Part shown: piece after piece, positions 1 through 6,555 of the stretch | Position numbering within the stretch: the first letter of the stretch is position 1 | How the letters are laid out: the number at the start of each line of letters is the position of its first letter | Assembly (NCBI GenBank): GCA_045652445.1 | Contig: JAZRUJ010000032.1 | Location: 1-16,000, forward strand | Origin: RGIG995 sp045652445 | Lineage (GTDB): Bacteria; Bacillota; Clostridia; Oscillospirales; UBA644 | Reading direction: 5' to 3' | Length of the DNA stretch: 16,000 nt | The notes under the pieces: generated by a model | The model's input: the letters and a program-made list of their open reading frames with translations, nothing else | What the model was told of the DNA's origin: nothing | The model's database searches: none | Made by a program: the position numbers and the translations under genes

Positions 1-409
1 CACGGGTTTCTTCGTAATAGGGGGCGGGTTCTTCAATGGGGCAGCATCTGGGAGTACAGCTGGAACGCTGGAATTCGTGGGTTCCGGCGGTGTAGAGGAA
101 TTCTTTTCCGTCCAGACAGTGCAATTCCACTCTGCTTCCGGCAGAATTCAGGTCGATAATATCTCCGGTAAAGACGGGGAATGCGCCTTCGGCTTCTGCC
201 AATTCCAGAGCTTTCATCACGTATTCTTGGGGTTTGCGGGGGGCGTATTTGCCTTCTTTTACGAAGGTGTCTCGACGCATCTCAATCAAATCTTTCATCA
301 CTTGATTGTCGTCGTCGTTGGATTCGGTAATATGAGCGTCGGTGATTTGAAGAATTTTTACGGGCTTTTCCAGACCCACTTCGAGGACTGTTTTCAATAC
401 GTTGACCAT
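1..409 (-). CDS. Calcineurin-like metallophosphoesterase, N-terminal part (runs off window edge)
   Basis: The reading frame starts at the ATG complementary to 407-409 and stays open to the window edge, giving about 136 residues. Its start resembles a calcineurin-like phosphoesterase: KILQITDAHI near residues 18-27 supplies the D-x-H metal ligands (D24, H26), and VFTGDIID near 79-86 supplies the G-D block. TAGTHEF near 107-113 sits where the family usually has GN-H-[DE], so the Asn is replaced by Thr. The later His motifs would lie beyond the window. The ribosome binding site is a weak purine run (AAAGAGAGAG). The substrate cannot be told from this fragment. The family assignment is moderately secure because two of the motifs are clear; the Thr substitution leaves room for a divergent or non-canonical member. 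Confidence 0.7.
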   Translation of the reverse strand, partial: MVNVLKTVLEVGLEKPVKILQITDAHITESNDDDNQVMKDLIEMRRDTFVKEGKYAPRKPQEYVMKALELAEAEGAFPVFTGDIIDLNSAGSRVELHCLDGKEFLYTAGTHEFQRSSCTPRCCPIEEPAPYYEETR

Positions 410-437
410 AACAAAACTCTCTCTTTCTTTTTTACCG

Positions 438-453
438 AAAATACCGGTATTTT
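438..453. promoter_or_regulatory. Perfect 16-bp palindrome at the start of the metallophosphoesterase transcript
   Basis: AAAATACCGGTATTTT is a perfect inverted repeat placed about 10 bp downstream of the -10 box of the minus-strand promoter, so it covers the expected transcription start and first transcribed bases. This is a classical position for a repressor operator. The cognate regulator is unknown; it could also be a chance AT-rich palindrome. Confidence 0.4.
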
Positions 454-462
454 TCTGCCTTT

Positions 463-491
463 ATTATAGCAAAAACTTATTCTTCCGTCAA
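463..491 (-). promoter_or_regulatory. Sigma-A type promoter for the metallophosphoesterase gene
   Basis: Read on the minus strand, TTGACG (486-491) and TATAAT (463-468) are separated by exactly 17 bp. It points toward the ATG at 409, leaving a 5' untranslated region of roughly 45 nt. Confidence 0.75.
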
Positions 492-693
492 CTGAAAATT
501 GAAAAAATCACAATTTTGTAAGATAATTTTATTGCCTTTTAACGGTTCTTTCTTAAAAAATGGGAAAAAGGATTTGGGATTCGGGGGAAGCATAGATTTT
601 GAAGATAAAAATGTAATAAAATAAACGAGGCAAATGGAATAATCCAAGGAAGATTTTGAGAAAATAGGGAAAAAGGGTCATGGAGGATCTTTC

Positions 694-1911
694 GTGCGGA
701 AAAATATTATTGTAGGACAGTCGGGGGGGCCCACTGTTGCGATCAATGCAACGTTGTCGGGAATCCTGAAAGGATGTCGGGAATTGTTTCCCGATTCTAT
801 TTATTATGGAACACGAAACGGTGTAAAAGGAATCTTAGGTGAGAATTTTGTGGTTTTGAACGAGCAGGTTTCCTCCAATTCTCAAGCCTATGCTCTGGAA
901 ACCACCCCCTCTGCCGCTTTGGGATCTTGCCGCATGAAGTTACCGAAAAATTTATCGGATTCCATATACGATACCATTTTTTCCACCTTTGAAAAATATA
1001 ATATCGGTTTCTTTTTCTACATCGGTGGAAACGATTCCATGGATACGGTAGAAAAGTTGTCCCGCAAGGCTGCGGAAATCGGAAGTGATGTTCGGGTGAT
1101 CGGTGTTCCCAAAACCATAGATAACGATTTGCCCTTTACCGATCATACCCCCGGATTCGGCTCTGCGGCAAAGTACGTGGCAACCACCGTTCAGGAAATT
1201 GCCTGTGACTGTGCCGTTTATCCCGAACCGTCGGTTACCATTGTGGAAATTATGGGACGAGATGCGGGTTGGTTGACCGCTTCCGCAGGAATTCCCCGGT
1301 TGTTTGGGGAAGGCTGTGCCGACTTGATTTATCTGCCGGAAGTGGATTTTGATCCCGATCAGTTCTTGAAAGATATCCGTCTTAAATTCAAGAAAAAAAT
1401 GAATTTGGTGGTTGCGGTTTCCGAGGGGATTCATACTTCCGACGGAATCCTGTACGGGGCAGACCCTTCTGGGAAAAAGGACGCTTTCGGACATACCATG
1501 CTGTCCGGTGCCGCCCATCGGTTGCATTTGCTTGTGAAAGAAAAAATCGGTTGCAAATCCCGTGCGGTGGAATTGAATATTCCCCAACGGTGTGCTTCTC
1601 ATTGTCTGTCTGCAACGGATATTTCCGAATCGGTTCAGTTGGGCAGAGCCGCGGTGAAAGCCGCCTACGAAGGAAAGACCGGGTTGATGATTACCTATGT
1701 TCGCAAACCAGGAAATGTATATTCGGTGGAATTTGGTGCCGTTCCCGTCAAGGATACGGCAAATAAAACCAAATATGTTCCCCTGAATATGATTTGCCCC
1801 AACCGTTGTGATGTAAAAGATGAACTTTTGAAAGAATTGGCACCCCTGATCGTGGGGGAAATCGATGCCCCCCGTCGGGCAGGTTTGCCTTGTCATTTTA
1901 AGTTGAAATAA
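694..1911 (+). CDS. pfp: Pyrophosphate-dependent 6-phosphofructokinase
   Basis: Phosphorylates fructose 6-phosphate to fructose 1,6-bisphosphate in glycolysis, very likely using pyrophosphate instead of ATP, in the cytoplasm. The 405-residue protein has GQSGGPT at the N-terminus, GGNDSMDT at 111-118, PKTIDNDL at 139-146, GFGSAAKYVA just after it and MGRDAGW at 187-193. The Lys of PKTIDND, where ATP enzymes carry Gly (PGTIDND), and the second Asp of the GGxDS block mark PPi users. The usual first Asp of that block is Asn here. The GTG start is chosen because GGAGG at 682-686 lies 7 nt upstream; an ATG at 680 is out of frame. The gene appears monocistronic and ends at the 1927-1959 terminator. 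I found no convincing promoter in the AT-rich stretch 492-681, which otherwise shows nothing recognisable. Confidence 0.93.
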   Translation: MRKNIIVGQSGGPTVAINATLSGILKGCRELFPDSIYYGTRNGVKGILGENFVVLNEQVSSNSQAYALETTPSAALGSCRMKLPKNLSDSIYDTIFSTFEKYNIGFFFYIGGNDSMDTVEKLSRKAAEIGSDVRVIGVPKTIDNDLPFTDHTPGFGSAAKYVATTVQEIACDCAVYPEPSVTIVEIMGRDAGWLTASAGIPRLFGEGCADLIYLPEVDFDPDQFLKDIRLKFKKKMNLVVAVSEGIHTSDGILYGADPSGKKDAFGHTMLSGAAHRLHLLVKEKIGCKSRAVELNIPQRCASHCLSATDISESVQLGRAAVKAAYEGKTGLMITYVRKPGNVYSVEFGAVPVKDTANKTKYVPLNMICPNRCDVKDELLKELAPLIVGEIDAPRRAGLPCHFKLK

Positions 1912-1926
1912 AAGAGAAGTTTGCAT

Positions 1927-1959
1927 AAAAAAAGCACTTGCAAAATGCAAGTGCTTTTT
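1927..1959. terminator. Bidirectional intrinsic terminator between pfp and tRNA-Val
   Basis: GCACTTGCA (1934-1942) and TGCAAGTGC (1946-1954) form a perfect 9-bp stem with an AAA loop, flanked by an A run on the left and a T run on the right. It therefore gives a U-tailed hairpin on both strands, serving pfp on plus and the tRNA on minus. Confidence 0.9.
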
Positions 1960-1962
1960 CGT

Positions 1963-2038
1963 TGGTGGACGGTAAGGAACTCGAATCCCTGACCCTCTGC
2001 ACGTCAAGCAGATGCTCTACCAGCTGAGCTAACCGTCC
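1963..2038 (-). tRNA. tRNA-Val (anticodon GAC)
   Basis: The minus strand folds into a full 76-nt cloverleaf: acceptor stem GGACGGT/ACCGTCC, D arm GCTC/GAGC, anticodon stem TCTGC/GCAGA around loop TTGACGT (anticodon GAC, reading GUC and GUU), and T arm AGGGA/TCCTT around TTCGAGT. The 3' CCA is encoded (TGG at 1963-1965 on plus). It has its own promoter and terminator and stands as a single-gene unit. Confidence 0.96.
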
Positions 2039-2051
2039 GAATTGCTTGTAC

Positions 2052-2080
2052 ATTATACAACAAATGAGGGTGCTTGTCAA
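2052..2080 (-). promoter_or_regulatory. Consensus promoter for tRNA-Val
   Basis: On the minus strand TTGACA (2075-2080) and TATAAT (2052-2057) are separated by 17 bp, a perfect consensus, ending 13 bp before the mature tRNA 5' end at 2038. Confidence 0.9.
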
Positions 2081-2132
2081 TAGAGTTCACAAAAATGTGA
2101 AATATTTTTTTGGTCTGCGGTTATGATAAGGG

Positions 2133-2161
2133 TTGACAGATTCTTTTTTCAGGCGTATAAT
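2133..2161 (+). promoter_or_regulatory. Consensus promoter for the mgtE leader transcript
   Basis: TTGACA (2133-2138), 17-bp spacer, TATAAT (2156-2161). Transcription should begin near 2168, giving an unusually long leader of about 160 nt before the mgtE start at 2330. Confidence 0.9.
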
Positions 2162-2209
2162 AAAGTGTAGTGTTCTATTTGACTAATTTATAAGGAAGGT
2201 GAAACCGAA

Positions 2210-2278
2210 GTGGACACAACCCCTCGACCTCGAAGGCACAGAATTCCCGGTGACGCTCCGGTTTTTCCCCGGAACTGA
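2210..2278 (+). CDS. Candidate 22-residue Pro/Arg-rich leader peptide of mgtE
   Basis: A GTG at 2210 follows the Shine-Dalgarno-like AAGGAAGGTGA (2192-2202) at a good distance (7 nt from GGTGA). It opens a 22-codon frame ending at TGA 2276-2278. The peptide begins MDTTPRPRRHR and has five prolines (5, 7, 13, 17, 20), five arginines and acidic residues at 2 and 15. The pattern of an acidic second residue, prolines at 5 and 7, then clustered arginines recalls MgtL, the leader peptide of the enterobacterial mgtA Mg2+ transporter (from memory, MEPDPTPLPRRR...), where hard-to-translate acidic/proline codons report Mg2+ through ribosome behaviour. The gene downstream here is also a Mg2+ transporter. 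A competing frame, GTG 2199 to TGA 2333, overlaps it but has a poorly placed ribosome binding site. Translation is inferred, not proven. Confidence 0.5.
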   Translation: MDTTPRPRRHRIPGDAPVFPRN

Positions 2279-2289
2279 TCAAAACGAAC

Positions 2290-2323
2290 TTCTGTCCTCC
2301 GAACAGGAAAGAAAAACGGAGGA
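2290..2323 (+). promoter_or_regulatory. Mutually exclusive hairpins over the mgtE ribosome binding site
   Basis: TCCTCCG (2295-2301) is perfectly complementary to CGGAGGA (2317-2323), which contains the mgtE Shine-Dalgarno, so a 7-bp stem can hide it. The same left arm can instead lie in the loop of a second hairpin, TTCTGT (2290-2295) with ACAGGA (2303-2308), which leaves the ribosome binding site free. This is a sequester/anti-sequester layout typical of translational switches. No known riboswitch aptamer was recognised upstream. Confidence 0.5.
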
Positions 2324-2329
2324 AATAAC

Positions 2330-3712
2330 GTGAAAGAAATTATTCTCGGGCTTTTTCAAGAAAAAGCTTACGACAAACTCAAAGCGGTTCTCAAATACGT
2401 AGAACCCCGAGATCTTGCGGACATTTTTCAAGATCTCAGCGATTCGGAACAAGAATCCGTCGTTCTCTCCTTGTTCCGCCTGTTGCCCAAAGAAGGGGCT
2501 GCAGAAGCTTTTGTAGAAATGTCTCCCGATTTACAGGAGACCTTGATTCGGGCGTATAGCGACGGCGAATTACGTTCCATGTTAAACGAACTTTATCTGG
2601 ACGATACGGTCGATTTGATTGAGGAGATGCCCGCCAATGTGGTTCGGCGGATTCTCAAAGTGACCGATTCCAAGACCCGGGCTCAAATCAATCAGATTTT
2701 GAACTACGCCGATGACAGTGCCGGAAGCATTATGACGGTGGAATACGTTTCTCTTACGGGGAAAATGACCGTTGCCGATGCTTTTTTGCAGATTCGTCGA
2801 ACGGGGGTAGATAAAGAAACGGTCTACACTTGCTACGTCACCGATTCCGGACGGAAACTTGTGGGCGTGGTTTCTGCCAAGGATTTGCTCTTGGCGGACG
2901 AATCGGCATTGGTGTCCGATCTTATGACCGTCAATCCTTTGTTTGTTACCACCGATACCGACCGAGAAGCCGCGGTGGAAATGTTTGAAAAATACGACCT
3001 TTTGGCTCTGCCTGTGGTGGACCGGGAAAGTCGTCTTGTGGGGATCGTCACCGTTGACGACGCCATGGACGTTTTGTTGGAAGAAACCACGGAAGATATC
3101 CAGAAGATGGCGGCAATTACCCCCTCGGAACGTCCTTATTTGAAAACCGGCGTTTTTCAAACTTGGTTCCATCGGATTCCCTGGCTTTTGATTATGATGA
3201 TTTCCGCCACCTTTACCCAAATGATCATCTCCGGCTTTGAAGCAAAGTTGCAAGCCGTGGTGGTTTTGACCGCCTTTATCCCCATGCTCATGGGGACGGG
3301 GGGAAACAGTGGGAGCCAATCTTCTGTTTCGGTCATTCGAAGCCTTTCCTTGAACGAAGTCACCTTGCGGGACGTGTGGAAGATTTTGGGCAAAGAATTC
3401 CGGGTCGCCCTTTTATGCGGGGGAACTTTGGGATTGGTTAGTTTTGCAAAGATTTTCTTGTTGGACCGCTGGCTTTTGGGAGTAGATCAAATTGATCTGA
3501 TGATTTCCCTGACCGTGTCTCTGTCTTTGGCGGCAACGGTGGTGATTGCAAAAATTGCCGGCTGCCTTTTGCCCTTGATCGCCAAGAAATGCGGGTTTGA
3601 CCCGGCGGTTATGGCGGCTCCTTTGGTGACTACCATCGTGGACGCCTTGGCGTTGTTGGCGTATTTCTGCATCGCCTCCTTGTTGTTGGCAGAACGGTTT
3701 GGTCTCGTGTAA
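2330..3712 (+). CDS. mgtE: Magnesium transporter MgtE
   Basis: A homodimeric Mg2+-gated Mg2+ channel of the cytoplasmic membrane. The 460 residues follow the family order. The MgtE N domain (about 1-128) has AEAFVEMSPDLQ and DDTVDLIEEMP motifs. A pair of CBS domains (about 134-255) senses Mg2+ by closing the channel. A membrane domain from about 283 to 455 contains the pore-lining MGTGGNSGSQ (321-330) and GFDPAVMAAPLVTTIVDAL (422-440), whose Asp438 matches the conserved selectivity Asp of the family. The start is GTG at 2330 with CGGAGG at 2317-2322. The long leader with small ORF and ribosome-binding-site hairpins suggests post-transcriptional control, while the CBS domains give control at protein level. 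Monocistronic, closed by a terminator. Confidence 0.95.
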   Translation: MKEIILGLFQEKAYDKLKAVLKYVEPRDLADIFQDLSDSEQESVVLSLFRLLPKEGAAEAFVEMSPDLQETLIRAYSDGELRSMLNELYLDDTVDLIEEMPANVVRRILKVTDSKTRAQINQILNYADDSAGSIMTVEYVSLTGKMTVADAFLQIRRTGVDKETVYTCYVTDSGRKLVGVVSAKDLLLADESALVSDLMTVNPLFVTTDTDREAAVEMFEKYDLLALPVVDRESRLVGIVTVDDAMDVLLEETTEDIQKMAAITPSERPYLKTGVFQTWFHRIPWLLIMMISATFTQMIISGFEAKLQAVVVLTAFIPMLMGTGGNSGSQSSVSVIRSLSLNEVTLRDVWKILGKEFRVALLCGGTLGLVSFAKIFLLDRWLLGVDQIDLMISLTVSLSLAATVVIAKIAGCLLPLIAKKCGFDPAVMAAPLVTTIVDALALLAYFCIASLLLAERFGLV

Positions 3713-3740
3713 CTGTAAAACGTAAACTGAAAAGTAAAGA

Positions 3741-3768
3741 AAAGAGTCTCTTTTGAGGCTCTTTTTTT
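3741..3768 (+). terminator. Intrinsic terminator after mgtE
   Basis: AAAGAGTCTC (3741-3750) pairs with GAGGCTCTTT (3755-3764) over 10 bp with one T-G wobble and a TTTT loop, followed by a T run to 3768. Confidence 0.85.
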
Positions 3769-3789
3769 GTTGAAATATTAACTGAAATC

Positions 3790-3819
3790 TTGACACCGTC
3801 TGCTGAAATATGGTATAAT
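3790..3819 (+). promoter_or_regulatory. Promoter for the ABC exporter-exonuclease unit
   Basis: TTGACA (3790-3795), 18-bp spacer, TATAAT (3814-3819). The ribosome binding site GAGGAG at 3836-3841 precedes the ATG at 3848, so the leader is short. Confidence 0.85.
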
Positions 3820-3847
3820 AAAGTATATTGAATTTGAGGAGTTTTTT

Positions 3848-5569
3848 ATGCTGCGTCATTTTATTTCCTATTATAAGCCTTACCGCAAACTGTTTGTTAT
3901 CGACATGGCTTGTGCCTTGTTTGTGGCGGCGTGTAATTTGATTTATCCCTATCTTGCCAAAGATATTATTAACGTTTACGTGCCGGAGAAAAACTTGCCC
4001 ATGATTCTTATCTGGGGCGGGATCATGCTGGGCATTTACCTGGTGAAAGCCGGACTGAATTTTATTATTCAGTACTGGGGGCATTTGGTTGGGGTTGGTA
4101 TGCAAGGGGATATGCGAAGCGATCTGTTCCGGAAAATGCAGTCGTTGCCCTTTTCCTTTTTTGACGATAACAAGACCGGATCTCTCATGTCCCGGGTGAC
4201 AAACGACCTGCAGGACGTATCGGAATTGGCACATCACGGACCGGAAGATCTGTTTTTGTCGGTGCTGTCCTTGATCGGTGCCGGTGCCATCATGTGGGAT
4301 ATTAACTGGAAATTGACGTTGATCGTCTTTTGTGCCATTCCCTTTATCGTGTTGTTTGCGGTGCTGACCCGGAAAGAAATGACCCGTTCCTTTAAAATGT
4401 CCCGGGTAGAAATTGCCGGAGTCAATGCGGAGCTGGAAACTTCCATTTCGGGGATTCGGGTGTCGAAGTCTTACACCGCCGAGGATTCGGAACAGAAAAA
4501 ATTTGATCTTGCCAACGATAAATTCCGATATGCCCGGAAACGGTCCTATCGCATCATGGGGATCTTTTTCTCCGGTATGGGACTGATGACCGATCTTTTG
4601 TATCTTTTAACTTTGATCGCCGCCGGGGTATTTTTCTTGATGGAAGAAATCAATCCCGGGGAATTTGCGGCGTTTTTGCTGTATATTTCCATGTTTTTGG
4701 ATCCCATCAAGCGGTTGATCAGCATCTTTGAACAGTTGCAGAACGGGATGACCGGTTTTGCCCGATTCCGGGAAATTATGGAACAAGAACCGGAAACCGA
4801 TTGCGAAAATCCCGAAACCTTGGGAGAGGTTCAAGGGGAAATTTGTTTTGAAAACGTTTCTTTCTCTTATCGGGAGGGAGATCACAAACCCGTTATCGAT
4901 AACCTTTCCCTGACCATCGCCGCCGGTCGTAAGGTGGCGTTGGTCGGTCCGTCGGGAGGGGGAAAAACTACTCTTTGCAACTTGATTCCCCGGTTTTACG
5001 AGATTGACGGGGGAACCATTACCCTGGACGGGCATGATATTCGGAATCTCCGCCGCCGGGAACTTCGGCAAAACATCGGAACCGTTGCCCAGGACGTGTT
5101 CTTGTTTGAGGGGTCCATTCGGGACAATATTTGTTTCGGCAAGCCTGACGCCACGGAAGAAGAAATGGTAGAAGCGGCAAAGAAGGCGGAAATTCACGAT
5201 TTTGTCTGTACCCTGCCTGATGGGTATGATACCAACGTGGGAGAACGTGGCGTGAAACTGTCCGGTGGACAAAAACAGCGGATTTCCATCGCCCGGGTCT
5301 TTTTGAAAGACCCCGCCATTCTCATTCTTGACGAGGCAACGTCCGCTTTGGACAACGTAACCGAACAACAGATTCGCAGAGCCTTGGACAAGTTGAGTGA
5401 GGGGCGGACGGGGGTAATCGTTGCTCATCGTCTATCCACGGTGAAAAACGCCGACGAAATTATCGTCTTGACCGATGAGGGGGTTGCCGAACGGGGCAGC
5501 CACGAAGAATTGTTAGCAAAAGATGGCATTTACGCCGATTTGTACCGATCTCAATTCAAAGAAGACTGA
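3848..5569 (+). CDS. ABC exporter half-transporter (fused membrane and ATPase domains)
   Basis: An ATP-driven exporter of the MsbA/BmrA/MdlB type, expected to act as a dimer in the cytoplasmic membrane. The 573-residue protein has an N-terminal six-helix membrane domain (about 1-310) and a C-terminal nucleotide-binding domain. That domain shows Walker A GPSGGGKTT near 366-374, Q-loop VAQDVFLF, signature LSGGQKQR near 471, Walker B ILILDEATSALD near 490, and the switch His in IVAHRLSTV near 526. All catalytic residues are present. Because it is not paired with a second half-transporter, a homodimer is likelier than a heterodimer. The substrate (lipid, drug or peptide) cannot be inferred; there is no peptidase domain. 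It has its own promoter and is probably co-transcribed with the exonuclease gene 29 nt downstream. Confidence 0.92.
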   Translation: MLRHFISYYKPYRKLFVIDMACALFVAACNLIYPYLAKDIINVYVPEKNLPMILIWGGIMLGIYLVKAGLNFIIQYWGHLVGVGMQGDMRSDLFRKMQSLPFSFFDDNKTGSLMSRVTNDLQDVSELAHHGPEDLFLSVLSLIGAGAIMWDINWKLTLIVFCAIPFIVLFAVLTRKEMTRSFKMSRVEIAGVNAELETSISGIRVSKSYTAEDSEQKKFDLANDKFRYARKRSYRIMGIFFSGMGLMTDLLYLLTLIAAGVFFLMEEINPGEFAAFLLYISMFLDPIKRLISIFEQLQNGMTGFARFREIMEQEPETDCENPETLGEVQGEICFENVSFSYREGDHKPVIDNLSLTIAAGRKVALVGPSGGGKTTLCNLIPRFYEIDGGTITLDGHDIRNLRRRELRQNIGTVAQDVFLFEGSIRDNICFGKPDATEEEMVEAAKKAEIHDFVCTLPDGYDTNVGERGVKLSGGQKQRISIARVFLKDPAILILDEATSALDNVTEQQIRRALDKLSEGRTGVIVAHRLSTVKNADEIIVLTDEGVAERGSHEELLAKDGIYADLYRSQFKED

Positions 5570-5598
5570 TTTTACTTACAGAAAAGGGGGGGTCCGCC

Positions 5599-6492
5599 GT
5601 GGGAAAATGTGTTCGTTGCGGTATTTCAGGTGCCTTTGTTAAGGTTGACGACCAAGGGCTTTGTGCCATCTGCCGTAACCGGGCTGCAAAAACTTCCTTG
5701 AGTACTCCCTCTTTTCCTAAAAAACCGGTGCTGAATCCGGAACAGGTCATTACCCGCTATTTAACCACGCCCCATAATACATACCCCTCGGAATACAACG
5801 TGGTGGATTATTATGTGGCGGAATTTGAATGTATGCTCTCCTCTTTGCCGGAAGTTCCGGTGGAACGAATTTGCTGTGATGCACCCGCCGGAGAGATGGA
5901 ATGCGTGATCCTGAAAAAATTCACCGGTTGCACTCCCTGGGATCTGGGGAATTTCGTAGCGATTGATACGGAGACGTCTTCCATTGGAATGTCCGCGGAG
6001 ATTGTGGAAGTGTCTGCTGTTAAGTTTGAAAATTTCCGTCCCTGTGCGGTTTTTCAAAGTTTGTGTAAGCCCTATCGACGGATTTCCGCCGAGGCAACTG
6101 CCGTCAACGGTATAACCAATGAGATGGTAAAATCTGCTCCTCGGTTTGCAGAACTGATTCCGTCTCTGGACGAATTTTGCGACGGTTTTTTTCTGGTCGC
6201 CCACAATGCTCCCTTTGATTTGAGGGTGTTGGCAAGGGAAGGATTTTCCACCGCCGGACGGCAAGTGTTTGATACTTTGCCCCTTGCCCGGGGGATTTTG
6301 CGGGACAAAGACGGCAACAAATTGCCCAGCTATAAATTGGCGGAAGCCTGTAAATATTGTGCCATTCTTTTTTCCGGAGCCCACCGCTCCACCGCAGACG
6401 CCTTTGCGGCGGGATTGCTGTTTTTGGAACTGTTGAAACGGAACTTTGGCATCGATGATCTGACCGCCCGGGACGGGCTTTGGAATTCTTGA
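5599..6492 (+). CDS. Zinc-ribbon-tipped DEDDh 3'-5' exonuclease (DnaQ/PolC-exonuclease type)
   Basis: A predicted 3'-5' exonuclease acting on DNA or RNA ends. Of 297 residues, the C-terminal half is a DnaQ-like fold. D123 and E125 lie in AIDTETS, the third Asp is D207 in HNAPFDL, and the final motif is H262-x4-D267 in AHRSTAD, which makes it the DEDDh subclass. The N-terminus carries four cysteines, C4, C7, C22 and C25, in a CxxC-x14-CxxC arrangement typical of a small zinc ribbon. Residues 30-115 between the two parts match nothing I recognise. The start is GTG at 5599 after a G-rich ribosome binding site (5586-5592). It follows the ABC gene by 29 nt with no terminator between them, so it probably shares that transcript, although no functional link is obvious. 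No clear terminator follows the stop codon. Confidence 0.85.
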   Translation: MGKCVRCGISGAFVKVDDQGLCAICRNRAAKTSLSTPSFPKKPVLNPEQVITRYLTTPHNTYPSEYNVVDYYVAEFECMLSSLPEVPVERICCDAPAGEMECVILKKFTGCTPWDLGNFVAIDTETSSIGMSAEIVEVSAVKFENFRPCAVFQSLCKPYRRISAEATAVNGITNEMVKSAPRFAELIPSLDEFCDGFFLVAHNAPFDLRVLAREGFSTAGRQVFDTLPLARGILRDKDGNKLPSYKLAEACKYCAILFSGAHRSTADAFAAGLLFLELLKRNFGIDDLTARDGLWNS

Positions 6493-6520
6493 CTATTTCG
6501 TGAAGAATCGCCGTTCCCCC

Positions 6521-6549
6521 TTGACATTATAGGGGAAATGGGGTATAAT
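6521..6549 (+). promoter_or_regulatory. Consensus promoter of the small-RNA-like unit
   Basis: TTGACA (6521-6526), 17-bp spacer, TATAAT (6544-6549), both hexamers perfect. Transcription should start near 6556. Confidence 0.9.
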
Positions 6550-6555
6550 AGCCCT

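Noticed and set aside
952..2007. 351-codon frame antisense to pfp running into the tRNA
   Set aside because: It overlaps the tRNA gene and terminator and lies opposite an unambiguous phosphofructokinase.
2162..2329. M-box (ykoK) Mg2+ riboswitch in the mgtE leader
   Set aside because: The conserved GGUGAGGCUCCU block and later M-box core elements are not found; only a short GGTGA, which is part of a Shine-Dalgarno-like sequence, is present. Mn2+, fluoride and NiCo aptamer signatures were also not seen.
6484..6512. Possible terminator after the exonuclease gene (ATTCTT...AAGAAT)
   Set aside because: The stem is short and AT-rich, the loop is long and no T run follows.
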